From NCBI GenBank assembly GCA_963706835.1, contig CAVPOB010000040.1, positions 248,001 to 312,000 of the forward strand: a stretch of 64,000 nucleotides of DNA, in the 5' to 3' direction. Each line of letters begins with the position of its first letter. The stretch's first letter is position 1. The translations under genes were made by a program, and so were the position numbers. Origin of the DNA: CAVXYG01 sp963706835 (GTDB taxonomy: Bacteria > Actinomycetota > Actinomycetes > S36-B12 > GCA-2699445). Shown in pieces: positions 37,405 to 45,678 of this stretch. The notes under the pieces were generated by a model that worked only from the letters and a program-made list of their open reading frames with translations, made no database searches and was not told where the DNA came from.

Positions 37405-39047
37405 TGCCCACCGTCCCCTGCCCGGATCGGCGCCGGATCGGCCGCACCGGTGGCGCCCTGCTGCTGTTGACCCTCCTGCTGCCGCTGCCGCTCGTTGTGC
37501 ATGAGCGGAGCCCGCGCCCGCGGCAGTCCGCGGCCGGGTGGCCGCCGGACCCGGCGCACCGGCCGCGCCGCCACCCGGCGATCCTCCGGTTCGGAATCTT
37601 CGAGCACCCAGGTGTCCTTGGAGCCCCCGCCTTGGCTGGAGTTCACCACCAGACTGCCCTTGGGCAGGGCAACGCGGGTCAGCCCGCCGGGCAGCACGTA
37701 GATGTCCTCGCCCATGTTGACCGCGAACGGCCGCAGGTCGACGTGCCGCGGCTCCAGCGTGCCGTCGTCCATCGCCGTCGGGTAGGTGGAGAATGTCACG
37801 ACCGGCTGCGCGATCCATCCGCGCGGGTCCTTGCGCACCTTGGCGCTGACGTCGGCCAACTCCTCATCGGTCGCCTTGGTCCCGATCACCAGGCCGTACC
37901 CGCCGGACGCGTCGGAGGGCTTGAGCACCATGCGATCGGCGTTGGCCAGCACGAACTCCCGCTGCTCGGCGTTCTGCAGGTCGTAGGTGTCCACGTTCGG
38001 CAGGATCGGCGACTCGTTGAGGTAGTAGGCGATGAGGTCGGGGACGAACGGGTAGATCGCCTTGTCGTCGGCGACGCCGTTGCCGACGGCGTTGGAGATG
38101 GTGACATTGCCTGCGCGGGCGGCGTTCAGGATGCCCGGGACTCCGAGCACCGAATCGAAGCGGAAGTGCAGCGGATCGAGGAAGTCGTCGTCGATGCGCC
38201 GGTACACCACGTGCACGCGCTCCGGACCGGATGTGGTGCGCATCCAGAGGTAGTTGTCCCGGCAATACAGGTCGCGGCCCTCCACCAACTCGCACCCCAT
38301 GCGGCGGGCCAGAAACGCATGCTCGTAGTGGGCGGAGTTGTAGACGCCGGGCGTCAGGACCACCACCGTCGGGTCGTCGACACCGCTGGGAGCCCCGGCC
38401 AGCAGCGCATCCAGCAGGCGCTCCGGGTACTCCTCGATGGGGCGCACCCGATGGCCGGCGAAGACCTCCGGCACCACATGGGCCTGGGCCCGGCGGTTCT
38501 CCAGCACGTAGGACACCCCCGACGGATTGCGGAGGTTGTCCTCCAGCACGCGGAACTGGCCGGCCTCGTCACGGATCAGGTCGATGCCGGCGACGTGGAT
38601 CCGGACCCCGTTGGGCGGATCGAAGCCGTTGGCCGCCCGGTGGAAATGGCTGGAGGTCAAGATCAGCTTGCGCGGGATGATGCCGTCGGCGAGCACCTCC
38701 GCCGGACCGTACAGGTCGGCGAGGAAGGCCTCCAGCGCGCGGATCCGCTGCACGACTCCGGTCTCGATGGTGCGCCATTCGGCCGCGGTGAGGATACGTG
38801 GCACCAGATCCATCGGCAGCGGTCGCTCGCGACCCGACAGCGTGAACGTGATCCCCTGCTGATCCAGGTAGGCGTCGCGCAGGCGGGCCCGCTCCTCCAG
38901 GCCCTCCGACCCGAGCCGTCCGACGGCTTTGGCCAGTACCTGGTGCGACGGGCGCGTGGCACCCGCCGCATCGACCATCTCATCGAAGGGCTGCACCGCA
39001 TCGGCGGACGTCCGGACAGCCGGTGCCCGCTCCTGGCCCTGGACCAT
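37398..39047 (-). CDS. Circularly permuted type 2 ATP-grasp protein
   Basis: Predicted ATP-dependent carboxylate-amine ligase of the DUF404/DUF407 type, about 549 residues. Family landmarks: DQQGITFTLSGRERPLP, IHVAGIDLIRDEAGQF, VLEDNLRNPSGVSYVLENR, LKPSDASGGYGLVIG (nucleotide-binding lysine and glycine loop) and SLVVNSSQGGGSKDTWVL. The start is set at ATG 39047, a little before the family core; an ATG at 39182 would add 45 residues but has GGAGG directly abutting it, which is too close. The C-terminal 60 residues are Arg/Gln-rich and non-conserved. First gene of the triad with alpha-E and transglutaminase. Confidence 0.9.
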   Translation of the reverse strand: MVQGQERAPAVRTSADAVQPFDEMVDAAGATRPSHQVLAKAVGRLGSEGLEERARLRDAYLDQQGITFTLSGRERPLPMDLVPRILTAAEWRTIETGVVQRIRALEAFLADLYGPAEVLADGIIPRKLILTSSHFHRAANGFDPPNGVRIHVAGIDLIRDEAGQFRVLEDNLRNPSGVSYVLENRRAQAHVVPEVFAGHRVRPIEEYPERLLDALLAGAPSGVDDPTVVVLTPGVYNSAHYEHAFLARRMGCELVEGRDLYCRDNYLWMRTTSGPERVHVVYRRIDDDFLDPLHFRFDSVLGVPGILNAARAGNVTISNAVGNGVADDKAIYPFVPDLIAYYLNESPILPNVDTYDLQNAEQREFVLANADRMVLKPSDASGGYGLVIGTKATDEELADVSAKVRKDPRGWIAQPVVTFSTYPTAMDDGTLEPRHVDLRPFAVNMGEDIYVLPGGLTRVALPKGSLVVNSSQGGGSKDTWVLEDSEPEDRRVAARPVRRVRRPPGRGLPRARAPLMHNERQRQQEGQQQQGATGAADPAPIRAGDGGQC

Positions 39048-39250
39048 GTCCACCACCGTTTCCGCCCGGTCACGTGACCGGGCACTGTCCCTGCGCGAGC
39101 GATCCTGCCCGATGACAGCCCCGATGGCAGCATTGTGGGGCAGCGCGGCGGCGGTGTCGGCAGGGGCGTCGGGCGAGTACATCCTCCAGGGATACTCGCG
39201 GCACGTTTCGCGGCGCGATCAGCCGTGTTACGGATGTGTGCCCTGGAGCG

Positions 39251-39562
39251 TCACTTGCGGTACCAGCCCGGCGGACCGCCGATGAGTGCCGCGAGGAAGG
39301 CGCCCACCGCGGCGCCGACCCCCGTCGACAGTCCGTCGATGAGCGGCAGGAAGCCCAGCAGCGTCCCGATGATGAACCCGGCCGCGCCGCCGCCCGCCGC
39401 GGCGATGAGTGCCCAACCGGTTCGCCCACCACCGCCGGCCTCGTCGTCCTGCTGCGCGACCTCCTTGGGCTGCGCCTTGGCCGGCGGCTGGGCCTTGCGG
39501 GCGCCGGACTCCAGCGCCTCGACCTCCCGAAGCAACCGTTCGATGTCGTCGTCGCTGGCCAT
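39251..39562 (-). CDS. Hypothetical protein with glycine-zipper membrane segments
   Basis: 103 residues. The acidic N-terminus (DDDIERLLREVEALES) looks helical and possibly coiled-coil. A Pro/Gln/Lys-rich linker leads to two hydrophobic segments with small-residue spacing: ALIAAAGGGAAGFIIGTLLG and GVGAAVGAFLAALIGG. Ends GWYRK. No recognised family. It stands between the ATP-grasp triad and the haem oxygenase gene on the same strand. Start ATG 39562 with GGAGG about 7 bases upstream. Confidence 0.65.
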   Translation of the reverse strand: MASDDDIERLLREVEALESGARKAQPPAKAQPKEVAQQDDEAGGGGRTGWALIAAAGGGAAGFIIGTLLGFLPLIDGLSTGVGAAVGAFLAALIGGPPGWYRK

Positions 39563-39594
39563 ACCTCCACTGTGACGCCAGGAGCGGGGGCTGT

Positions 39595-39918
39595 CTACGC
39601 CGGGTCGGCCGTCGTCACCACCTCGAAGCTCCAGATCGTGCTGGCAGCGGCCGCCCGATCCTCTCCCGACGTGCGACCGCTGGCCGCCCCGTGACCGCCG
39701 CGGAACGACTGCGACCGGGTCCAGGCCTCGAAGTCCTCGCGCGAGCGCCAGCGGGTGTACACGAGGTACTGATGGGTGCCCGACAAGGGACGCAGCAGTT
39801 CGAACCGCTCGAAACCCGCGGCCCGTTCCACCGAGCCGGCGCGGCGCGCGAACCGCTCTTCCAGCGTGCTGCCGCCGCCATCGGGAACCGTCAGGACATT
39901 GATCGCAACGAAGGCCAT
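39595..39918 (-). CDS. MhuD/IsdG-like haem-degrading monooxygenase
   Basis: 107-residue dimeric alpha-beta barrel of the antibiotic-biosynthesis-monooxygenase fold. It follows mycobacterial MhuD closely in layout: N7 in MAFVAINVLTVP, the helix LEERFARRAGSVE, LLRPLSGTHQYLVYTRW, W66 in FEAW and H76 in RGGHG. In MhuD the equivalent Asn, Trp and His hold and distort haem. This points to haem breakdown for iron recovery without CO release; the product cannot be inferred. Haem A synthase is nearby (40719). Confidence 0.8.
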   Translation of the reverse strand: MAFVAINVLTVPDGGGSTLEERFARRAGSVERAAGFERFELLRPLSGTHQYLVYTRWRSREDFEAWTRSQSFRGGHGAASGRTSGEDRAAAASTIWSFEVVTTADPA

Positions 39919-39958
39919 GTCCCCATGATGGCTCCAGTGTTGCCGTACGCCGTCAGGG

Positions 39959-40030
39959 TGCCCCCGGCAGGATTCGAACCTGCGCGCATGGCTCCGGAGG
40001 CCACTGCTCTATCCCCTGAGCTACGGGGGC
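39959..40030 (-). tRNA. tRNA-Arg (anticodon CCG)
   Basis: Read on the minus strand the sequence folds as a cloverleaf: acceptor GCCCCCG/CGGGGGC, D stem GCTC/GAGC, anticodon stem GTGGC/GCCAT with loop CTCCGGA, T arm AGGTTCGAATCCT. Anticodon CCG decodes CGG. CCA is not encoded. Confidence 0.95.
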
Positions 40031-40065
40031 TCGGGTGGCTTCAGGATAGCAGCGGGAGCGGCCGC

Positions 40066-40623
40066 TCAGTCCGCTGCATCCTCACCCTCGTCGGGCTTCT
40101 GCTTGCGGCGCGGACGGCGCCGCGCCCGGGAGTGCTTGGCGTTGTCGCCGACGGCCGGACCGTCGAGGTCGCCCGCGTCGCCGTCGTACACGGCCTGCGA
40201 GATCCCGTGCAGCTCCAGCGACATGGTGATCTTGCTCACGGCGTTGAAGACCGCGGTGACGGCCCGCGGCAGGACGGCGGCCAGGTGGGCCCTGGTGGGC
40301 AGGAGGTCGGGCCCGGCCACGATCATCTCGGCCGAGACGATGAGATCGCCGTCATCATCGGCGACCACCTTGGCGACCTTGGCCTCTTTGGTCACGAGGT
40401 TGCACATCCGGTTCAGCTCGGCCGCGTCGAGATCCTGCTCCGGCGGTGGGAACATGGCGACCAGGTGCAGGTACTCCGGATCGCGGTCCTCCAGGAAGAC
40501 CAGCAGGTTCAGACCGCCGGTCTCGAAGGCCAGCGTCGACTCGTCGACCGTGTGGACCGTCAACCCCATCTCGTCGCTGAGCACTGCGCGGTAGCGCTCG
40601 ACGAGCCGCTCGACCTCTGCCAT
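40066..40623 (-). CDS. YbjN domain-containing protein
   Basis: 185 residues. The first 130 form the YbjN/type III chaperone-like alpha-beta fold: VERYRAVLSDEMGLTVHTV, LNLLVFLEDRDPEYLHLVAM, AELNRMCNLVTKEAKVAKVV and VSAEMIVAGPDL. A basic, charged tail (KHSRARRRPRRKQKPDEGE) follows. In other bacteria YbjN proteins affect stress responses and secretion, but no molecular role is known here. The ATG at 40623 has GGGAGG upstream. Divergent from ctaA with 95 bases between starts. Confidence 0.85.
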   Translation of the reverse strand: MAEVERLVERYRAVLSDEMGLTVHTVDESTLAFETGGLNLLVFLEDRDPEYLHLVAMFPPPEQDLDAAELNRMCNLVTKEAKVAKVVADDDGDLIVSAEMIVAGPDLLPTRAHLAAVLPRAVTAVFNAVSKITMSLELHGISQAVYDGDAGDLDGPAVGDNAKHSRARRRPRRKQKPDEGEDAAD

Positions 40624-40718
40624 CTCGCCTCCCGCCCCCACCTTTGCAGACGCCCCGGTCCCCGGGGTAGCCAGACACGGCCGAAGGGCGAGCGGCGCAG
40701 GGCCAATACCATGAAGGG

Positions 40719-41714
40719 GTGACGGCAACGCAGACCCACCAGGCCCCGACGGTGCTGCCCGGTGCCGCTGCACCGCGATGGCTGCAGCGGATCTTCCTGG
40801 CCAACCTCATCGCGCAGATCGGCATCGTGGTCACCGGCGGCATCGTCAGGCTGACCGGTTCCGGGCTGGGGTGCCCGACCTGGCCGGAGTGCGTGGACGG
40901 GTCGCTGGCCCCCACCCCGCAGCAGGCGGAGTCCTGGCACAAGTACGTGGAGTTCGGCAACCGACTGCTGACCTTCGTACTGGCGGCACTAGCCATCGCC
41001 GCCGTGATCGGCGTGTGGCGGTGGACACGGGCCCGGAGGAAGGCGGGGCTAGGAGCGCGCCGTCCCATCGTGCTGCTGGCCGCAGTCCCGCTGATCGGTA
41101 CCGCCGCCCAGGCCGTACTGGGCGGCATCACCGTCCTCACCGGCCTCCACCCGGCGACCGTGGCCGCCCATTTCCTGGTATCCATCGCCATCATCGGCGC
41201 CGTCACCGTGCTGGTCGTTCGAGCGGCACAGCCCGGTGACGCGCCGGGGCCGCTCCTCGTCCGGCCCCAGGTCCGGGCGCTGGCGTGGGCGCTGGTCGCC
41301 ATGACGGTGGTCGTGATCACCATCGGAACCGTCGTCACCGGCAGCGGCCCCCACGCGGGGGATCCCGACGCCAGCGTGCGCTTCGGCTTCGACCAGCGCC
41401 TCGTGGCGTGGCTGCACGCCGATGTCGTCCTGCTGTTCGTGGGCCTGCAGATCGGGATGCTGCTGGCTCTGTCGCTGACCGATGCCCCACGCACCGTCCG
41501 ACGCCGGGCGATGCAACTGACCGGCGTCACGGTCGCCAACGGCATCGTCGGGTACTCGCAGTTGGCGACCGGGCTGCCGTGGCTGCTGGTGGCGATCCAC
41601 ATGCTGCTGGCATGCCTGCTCTGGGTCGCGGCGATCCGGCTGCTGCTCGCGATGCGGCTGCGCGTGGCCCCGCTGCTGGAGCCGGCAACCGACGCTGGCC
41701 GCGTCACCGGCTGA
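40719..41714 (+). CDS. ctaA: Haem A synthase
   Basis: Integral membrane monooxygenase converting haem O to haem A for aa3-type cytochrome c oxidase. 331 residues with about eight helices. The haem-ligand histidines are in SWHKYVEFGNRLL, ATVAAHFLVS, AWLHADVVLLF and AIHMLLA; the external loop has the cysteine pair GLGCPTWPEC seen in Gram-positive CtaA. GTG start 40719. It fits with the SCO and PCu(A)C genes at 59-61 kb, which load the CuA site of the same oxidase. Confidence 0.95.
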   Translation: MTATQTHQAPTVLPGAAAPRWLQRIFLANLIAQIGIVVTGGIVRLTGSGLGCPTWPECVDGSLAPTPQQAESWHKYVEFGNRLLTFVLAALAIAAVIGVWRWTRARRKAGLGARRPIVLLAAVPLIGTAAQAVLGGITVLTGLHPATVAAHFLVSIAIIGAVTVLVVRAAQPGDAPGPLLVRPQVRALAWALVAMTVVVITIGTVVTGSGPHAGDPDASVRFGFDQRLVAWLHADVVLLFVGLQIGMLLALSLTDAPRTVRRRAMQLTGVTVANGIVGYSQLATGLPWLLVAIHMLLACLLWVAAIRLLLAMRLRVAPLLEPATDAGRVTG

Positions 41715-41811
41715 GCGGGCGCGTCACCAGCTGAGGCGGGCGCCGATCGAGGACCGGGCCCGCGCGCGGTCCCACTGCCGCTCGGGCGGCCGCGCGGGTA
41801 GCCTGAGAGTC

Positions 41812-42774
41812 GTGAGCGCCCCCTCAGATCCCCTGCTTCCCTACCGCCTCGCCGGCGAGGCCTCAGCCGAGGCGGCACTGTCCGCGTCCGGCGTCGCACA
41901 CGCGCACGGCGAAGGGGTCGCCGAAGTGGTCGCGGCCGCGCTGGCCGATATCGACGTCGACGGACCCGATGACCAGCCGATGACTGCTCCGGTCAACCCG
42001 CGAGCGGCCGCCTTCTTCGACATCGACAACACCATGATGCGCGGGGCCAGCATCTTCGAACTCGCCCGCGGCGCGTATCGCCGCAAGTTGCTCGATCGCG
42101 GCGACCTCGTCGGCTTCGCGGTGGATCAACTGCGCTTCCTCGCGGAGGGCACCGAGGATATGGACGTCATGGTCGAGGCGACCGAGGCGGCGCTGTCCTT
42201 CGCCAAGGGGCGCACTGTGGCCGAGATCGTCGCCCTGGGCGAGGAGATCTACGAGCAGGGCATCGCCGATCGGATCTGGCCGGGAACCCTCACGCTGGCG
42301 CAGCAGCACCTCGAGGCGGGAGAGCGCGTCTGGCTGGTCTCGGCGACGCCGGTGGAACTCGCGCGGGTCATTGCCGAGCGACTGGGCTTCACGGGCGCCA
42401 TGGGCACCGTCTCGGAGATCGTGGACGGCGTGTATACGGGCAAACTGGTGGGCCACCCGCTGCACGGCGTCGCCAAGGCCGCCGCGGTCCGGGCGCTGGC
42501 CTCCCGGGAGGGCTTGGACCTGCAGCAGTGCTACGCCTACTCCGACTCCAACAACGACCTGCCGATGCTGACCGTCGTCGGCCGGCCGGTTGCGGTCAAC
42601 CCCGACACCGGCCTGCGCCAGGCAGCGGTGGAGAACCGTTGGCCGATCTACGATTTCCGGGGCCGCCGCCTGTGGGTGCGCTACAAGCTGCCCGGACTGA
42701 TCGCCGGGGTCGCTGCCACCGGCGTCCTCGTCGGAGCGTTGGGAACGGCCCTGGCCCACCGGTCATCGCGCTGA
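41812..42774 (+). CDS. HAD-IB family hydrolase with C-terminal membrane helix
   Basis: Phosphoserine-phosphatase-like HAD enzyme. Motif I is AAFFDIDNTMMRGASIF (DxDNT), motif II VWLVSATPVELARVI, the lysine follows and motif III/IV is YSDSNNDLPML. About 60 variable residues precede motif I, so the true start may be a later codon than GTG 41812 (MTAPVNPRAA is one option). A hydrophobic stretch near the C-terminus (LIAGVAATGVLVGALGTALA) suggests membrane tethering. The CicA-type members of this group act on phospholipid or small phosphates; substrate unknown. Only 14 bases separate it from the sirtuin. Confidence 0.88.
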   Translation: MSAPSDPLLPYRLAGEASAEAALSASGVAHAHGEGVAEVVAAALADIDVDGPDDQPMTAPVNPRAAAFFDIDNTMMRGASIFELARGAYRRKLLDRGDLVGFAVDQLRFLAEGTEDMDVMVEATEAALSFAKGRTVAEIVALGEEIYEQGIADRIWPGTLTLAQQHLEAGERVWLVSATPVELARVIAERLGFTGAMGTVSEIVDGVYTGKLVGHPLHGVAKAAAVRALASREGLDLQQCYAYSDSNNDLPMLTVVGRPVAVNPDTGLRQAAVENRWPIYDFRGRRLWVRYKLPGLIAGVAATGVLVGALGTALAHRSSR

Positions 42775-42788
42775 GGTTGCAGGCTGCC

Positions 42789-43580
42789 ATGCCGGAGCCG
42801 GAGCCGGGGCACAGCCACAGCAGCGAGCGGCAAGCCGCCGACATCGTGCACCTGCTCGCGAACGCAGAGCGCGTGTTCGTCCTGAGCGGCGCGGGGATGT
42901 CAACAGAGTCGGGGATCGCGGACTTCCGCGGCCCCAACGGACTGTGGACCCGCAATCCGGCGGCTGCGAGGATGTTCGACATCGAGGCCTATCGGGCCAA
43001 TCGCGACGTGCGCATGGCGGCCTGGGAGCAGCGGCTCCACAGCCCCATCCGCAGCGCAAGCCCCAACGACGGCCACCGCGCATTGGCGGACTGGCAGCGC
43101 ACGCACAGCGTCACCATCGCCACGCAGAATATCGACGGCCTCCATCAGCAGGCGGGGTCGCAAGACGTCCTGGAACTGCATGGCTCGTTCTGGCATTCCC
43201 AATGCCTGGACTGCGGTCACCGACTGCCGATCGCTGAGGCATTCGCCCGCCTGGAGCATGGCGAGCAGGACCCGGATTGTCAGCAATGCGGCGGCATCCT
43301 ACGCACTGCGACGGTCGCCTTCGGGCAGTCACTGGACCCGTCGGTCTGGCGCAGTGCGGTCGCCGCCGCCCAAGCCGCTGAGGTGGCCATCGCCATCGGC
43401 ACCAGTCTGAGCGTCCAGCCCGCGGCCTCGCTGTGCACCGCCGCGGCGGCGACCGGCGCAGCGACCATCGTGATCAACGAGCAGCCCACGGAATTCGATG
43501 CGGCTGCCGACCTCGTGGTCCGTGCGAGCATCGGCCCCCTGCTGGCCGCGGTGAGCGCCGGTCTAGCGGCCAGGGCGTGA
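42789..43580 (+). CDS. NAD-dependent protein deacylase (sirtuin)
   Basis: Class II/III-like bacterial sirtuin of 263 residues. NAD-binding FVLSGAGMSTESGIADFRG, TQNIDGLHQQAG, catalytic histidine in ELHGSFW, zinc cysteines in CLDCGH and CQQCGG, and AIGTSLSVQPA. It removes acyl groups from lysines using NAD+. The loop selectivity residues are not sufficient to tell deacetylase from desuccinylase. It follows the HAD gene closely and overlaps the convergent gene downstream by 18 bases. Confidence 0.93.
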   Translation: MPEPEPGHSHSSERQAADIVHLLANAERVFVLSGAGMSTESGIADFRGPNGLWTRNPAAARMFDIEAYRANRDVRMAAWEQRLHSPIRSASPNDGHRALADWQRTHSVTIATQNIDGLHQQAGSQDVLELHGSFWHSQCLDCGHRLPIAEAFARLEHGEQDPDCQQCGGILRTATVAFGQSLDPSVWRSAVAAAQAAEVAIAIGTSLSVQPAASLCTAAAATGAATIVINEQPTEFDAAADLVVRASIGPLLAAVSAGLAARA

Positions 43581-44231
43581 CGCGCTGCGATCCGCTGCGG
43601 ATTGGCCGCCCTGCCCGGCGGGGGTCTGCACGGGGACTGCCGCGTCGTCTACTGCGGCGAGGTACTCATCGACCGCCCGCCTGGCCGACACCCTGGCGCG
43701 TCGGCCAGCGGCTGCCGCACGCTGCCCGGACGGAGATGCGGCTGCGCGCCGGACCGCATCGCGCGCCGAGACCGTGGCCCGGGCCGCCGATGGGGTCACC
43801 GACCGGGCCAGGCGCTCGGCACGCTCGTCCAGAATCCGCTGCGCATGCCATTCGGCGACGGCGCGCTCGCCACTGCCGGCCAGTTCGTCGTAGTGCTCGG
43901 CGACATCGTCGCGCAGATCGATGACCCGACCCGTGAGTGCGGAGCGCACCTGCTGCGGCAGCGCGCGGGCCTGCGCCCATCCCCCCTGCGCCGCCTGGGC
44001 CGCGGCTGCCGGAGCACCCGAGATCTGCTCGCGCACCTCATAGCCGTGCTGGTAGGCCGTGGTCACCCAGCGATCCCTCGTGCTGCGGACCGCGCGTGCG
44101 CGCGACTGCACCTCGCCTGGCGCGGCCAGAATGCCGGCGCGCACCCGCAGCAGGAGGCCCACCAGCGCATAGGCCGGGACCGGGACATCTTGCCCGCGCA
44201 TCTTTGCCTGCGCCTGCTCCCACACGTCCAC
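43563..44231 (-). CDS. Hypothetical Ala/Arg-rich helical protein
   Basis: 222 residues, almost entirely helical by composition, rich in Ala, Arg, Gln and Glu, with no membrane segment except a weak one at residues 20-40 (YALVGLLLRVRAGILAAPG). Conserved family not recognised; such proteins often follow ThrE in actinobacteria. GTG start 44231 behind GGCGAGGAGGACC. Its C-terminus overlaps the end of the sirtuin gene on the other strand. Confidence 0.6.
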   Translation of the reverse strand: MDVWEQAQAKMRGQDVPVPAYALVGLLLRVRAGILAAPGEVQSRARAVRSTRDRWVTTAYQHGYEVREQISGAPAAAAQAAQGGWAQARALPQQVRSALTGRVIDLRDDVAEHYDELAGSGERAVAEWHAQRILDERAERLARSVTPSAARATVSARDAVRRAAASPSGQRAAAAGRRARVSARRAVDEYLAAVDDAAVPVQTPAGQGGQSAADRSASRPGR

Positions 44232-44381
44232 GGGTCCTCCTCGCCGCTCCGGGGGGCGGAGCTCTCGCCGGTCAGATTGGCACCTATTGTGGCCCCGCCA
44301 CCGACTGGTGCCCGGCAACGACGCGGCCGAGCAGCCGCAAATCCGACCGCCGATGCTGCACCGGGGTTTGCGGCAGCGCCG

Positions 44382-44846
44382 TCACGGACGGTTGCGGGCG
44401 CGCGGGCGCAACAGCCCGGGCGCCGTCGTCCCCAGCGCCAGTGACAGCACAACGGCCCCCGCGGTCAACAGATCGTCCAGCGCCCGAGCCAGGAGCACCG
44501 TCGACTGCGCATCGTCGCCGCTGGCCGCGACGAGCTCCCCGACGGCACCCAACCCGTCGAACATCAGCGCGCCCGGGATCAGCGGGATGACCGGCGCGAA
44601 AGCATAGACCGGCGAGGCCTCTCCGGTGGCCGGGCCCAGCAGGTAGGCACCGGCCCCGACCAGGAAGGCGGCCACCAGGGATGCGGCCGCCAGGCTCAGC
44701 CCGATCTCCTCCATACCGGAGCGGGCCAGGTGAGCGGCGACGGCGAGCAGCGCGATCGGGACGAGGGTGCGTCGGCGCACGTTGAAGAACAGCGCGAAGC
44801 CCAGGGCTGCCGGTGCCGCCCACAGCGAGAGCCAGAAGTCGGCCAT
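44382..44846 (-). CDS. Threonine/serine exporter, second half (ThrE_2)
   Basis: 154-residue membrane protein of the ThrE_2/DUF3815 type with four to five helices; it corresponds to the C-terminal half of Corynebacterium ThrE. Segments LLGPATGEASPVYAFAPVIP and LIPGALMFDGLGA are typical of this domain. ATG 44846 overlaps the stop of the first half by one base (TGATG), so the two halves are made in step and probably assemble as one carrier exporting threonine and serine. Confidence 0.85.
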   Translation of the reverse strand: MADFWLSLWAAPAALGFALFFNVRRRTLVPIALLAVAAHLARSGMEEIGLSLAAASLVAAFLVGAGAYLLGPATGEASPVYAFAPVIPLIPGALMFDGLGAVGELVAASGDDAQSTVLLARALDDLLTAGAVVLSLALGTTAPGLLRPRARNRP

Positions 44847-45622
44847 CACCACGTCCCCCACAGGCCCAGCGACAGCGCCACGCCGAGGCCGCTGGCCAGC
44901 ACGATCACCAGGGACATCGTCAGGCGCACCACGCCGTTGAGGTAGTGGCCGCCGATGAGGTCTGCTGTGCCGTTCAGCAGCGGCACCCCCGGCACCAGGT
45001 AGAGCACGCAGGCAGCCAGCGCCGGATTGGGCGTCGCGGTCACCGAGCCCAGCGCCGCGACGATGCTGGTGCTGACGAATGCCGCGGCCAGGCAGAAGAT
45101 GAAGGGCTGATACTTCCAGCCGGCCATCTTGTGGCGCACGCCCGCCCCGACCCAACCGCCCAGGGTCGCCGCGAGAATGCCGGAGACGTCGGCGCCGAAC
45201 AGCGCGGCCAGACCGCCGCAGGCGACGCCGAGCATGGCCAGGACCAGCGCCTGCGGGTAGCGGCGCTCGGTGGTCTCGATGGCGTCGAGGCGCTCCCGGA
45301 TCCCGCTCGGGGACAACTCCGGGGCGTCGCGGGTCAGCTGCGACAGCGCCGAGAGTTCGGAGAAGTCGATACCGATGCGGGGGGTGCGCTGAAAGGCGGT
45401 GCGGCTCCACCCGCCACGATGCACGGTCAGCCCGACCACGACCGATGTGACGCTGCTGTCCACCCGCTCGGCGCCCATCGCCGTGGCCACGGCATGCATG
45501 GTGTCGTACACACGGCTGGTATAGCCGCCGGACATCTGCGTGCGGACCCCCGCTTCCAGAGCCGTCTGCAGGGCGGTTTCCAGACTGGCGCGCTCTGGAT
45601 CGACCGCGCTGTCCTCGGACAT
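44846..45622 (-). CDS. Threonine/serine exporter, first half (ThrE_1)
   Basis: 258 residues corresponding to the N-terminal half of ThrE (DUF1212). A soluble region of about 110 residues with TSRVYDTMHAVATAMGAER and RTPRIGIDFSELSALSQL precedes five helices, including ALVLAMLGVACGGLAALFG and LYLVPGVPLLNGTADLIGGH, a conserved loop of the family. Start ATG 45622. Not disrupted; the split into two genes seems real because both ends have clean start and stop signals. Confidence 0.88.
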   Translation of the reverse strand: MSEDSAVDPERASLETALQTALEAGVRTQMSGGYTSRVYDTMHAVATAMGAERVDSSVTSVVVGLTVHRGGWSRTAFQRTPRIGIDFSELSALSQLTRDAPELSPSGIRERLDAIETTERRYPQALVLAMLGVACGGLAALFGADVSGILAATLGGWVGAGVRHKMAGWKYQPFIFCLAAAFVSTSIVAALGSVTATPNPALAACVLYLVPGVPLLNGTADLIGGHYLNGVVRLTMSLVIVLASGLGVALSLGLWGTW

Positions 45623-45678
45623 GGCCCCAGCCTAGTGCGGCAGCGCTGCGGTGGGGGGCGCGGTTGCGGGTCAGGGCA

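Noticed and set aside
39959..40030. tRNA-Arg as an integration site
   Set aside because: No integrase, no direct repeat of the tRNA 3' end and no foreign-looking block beside it.
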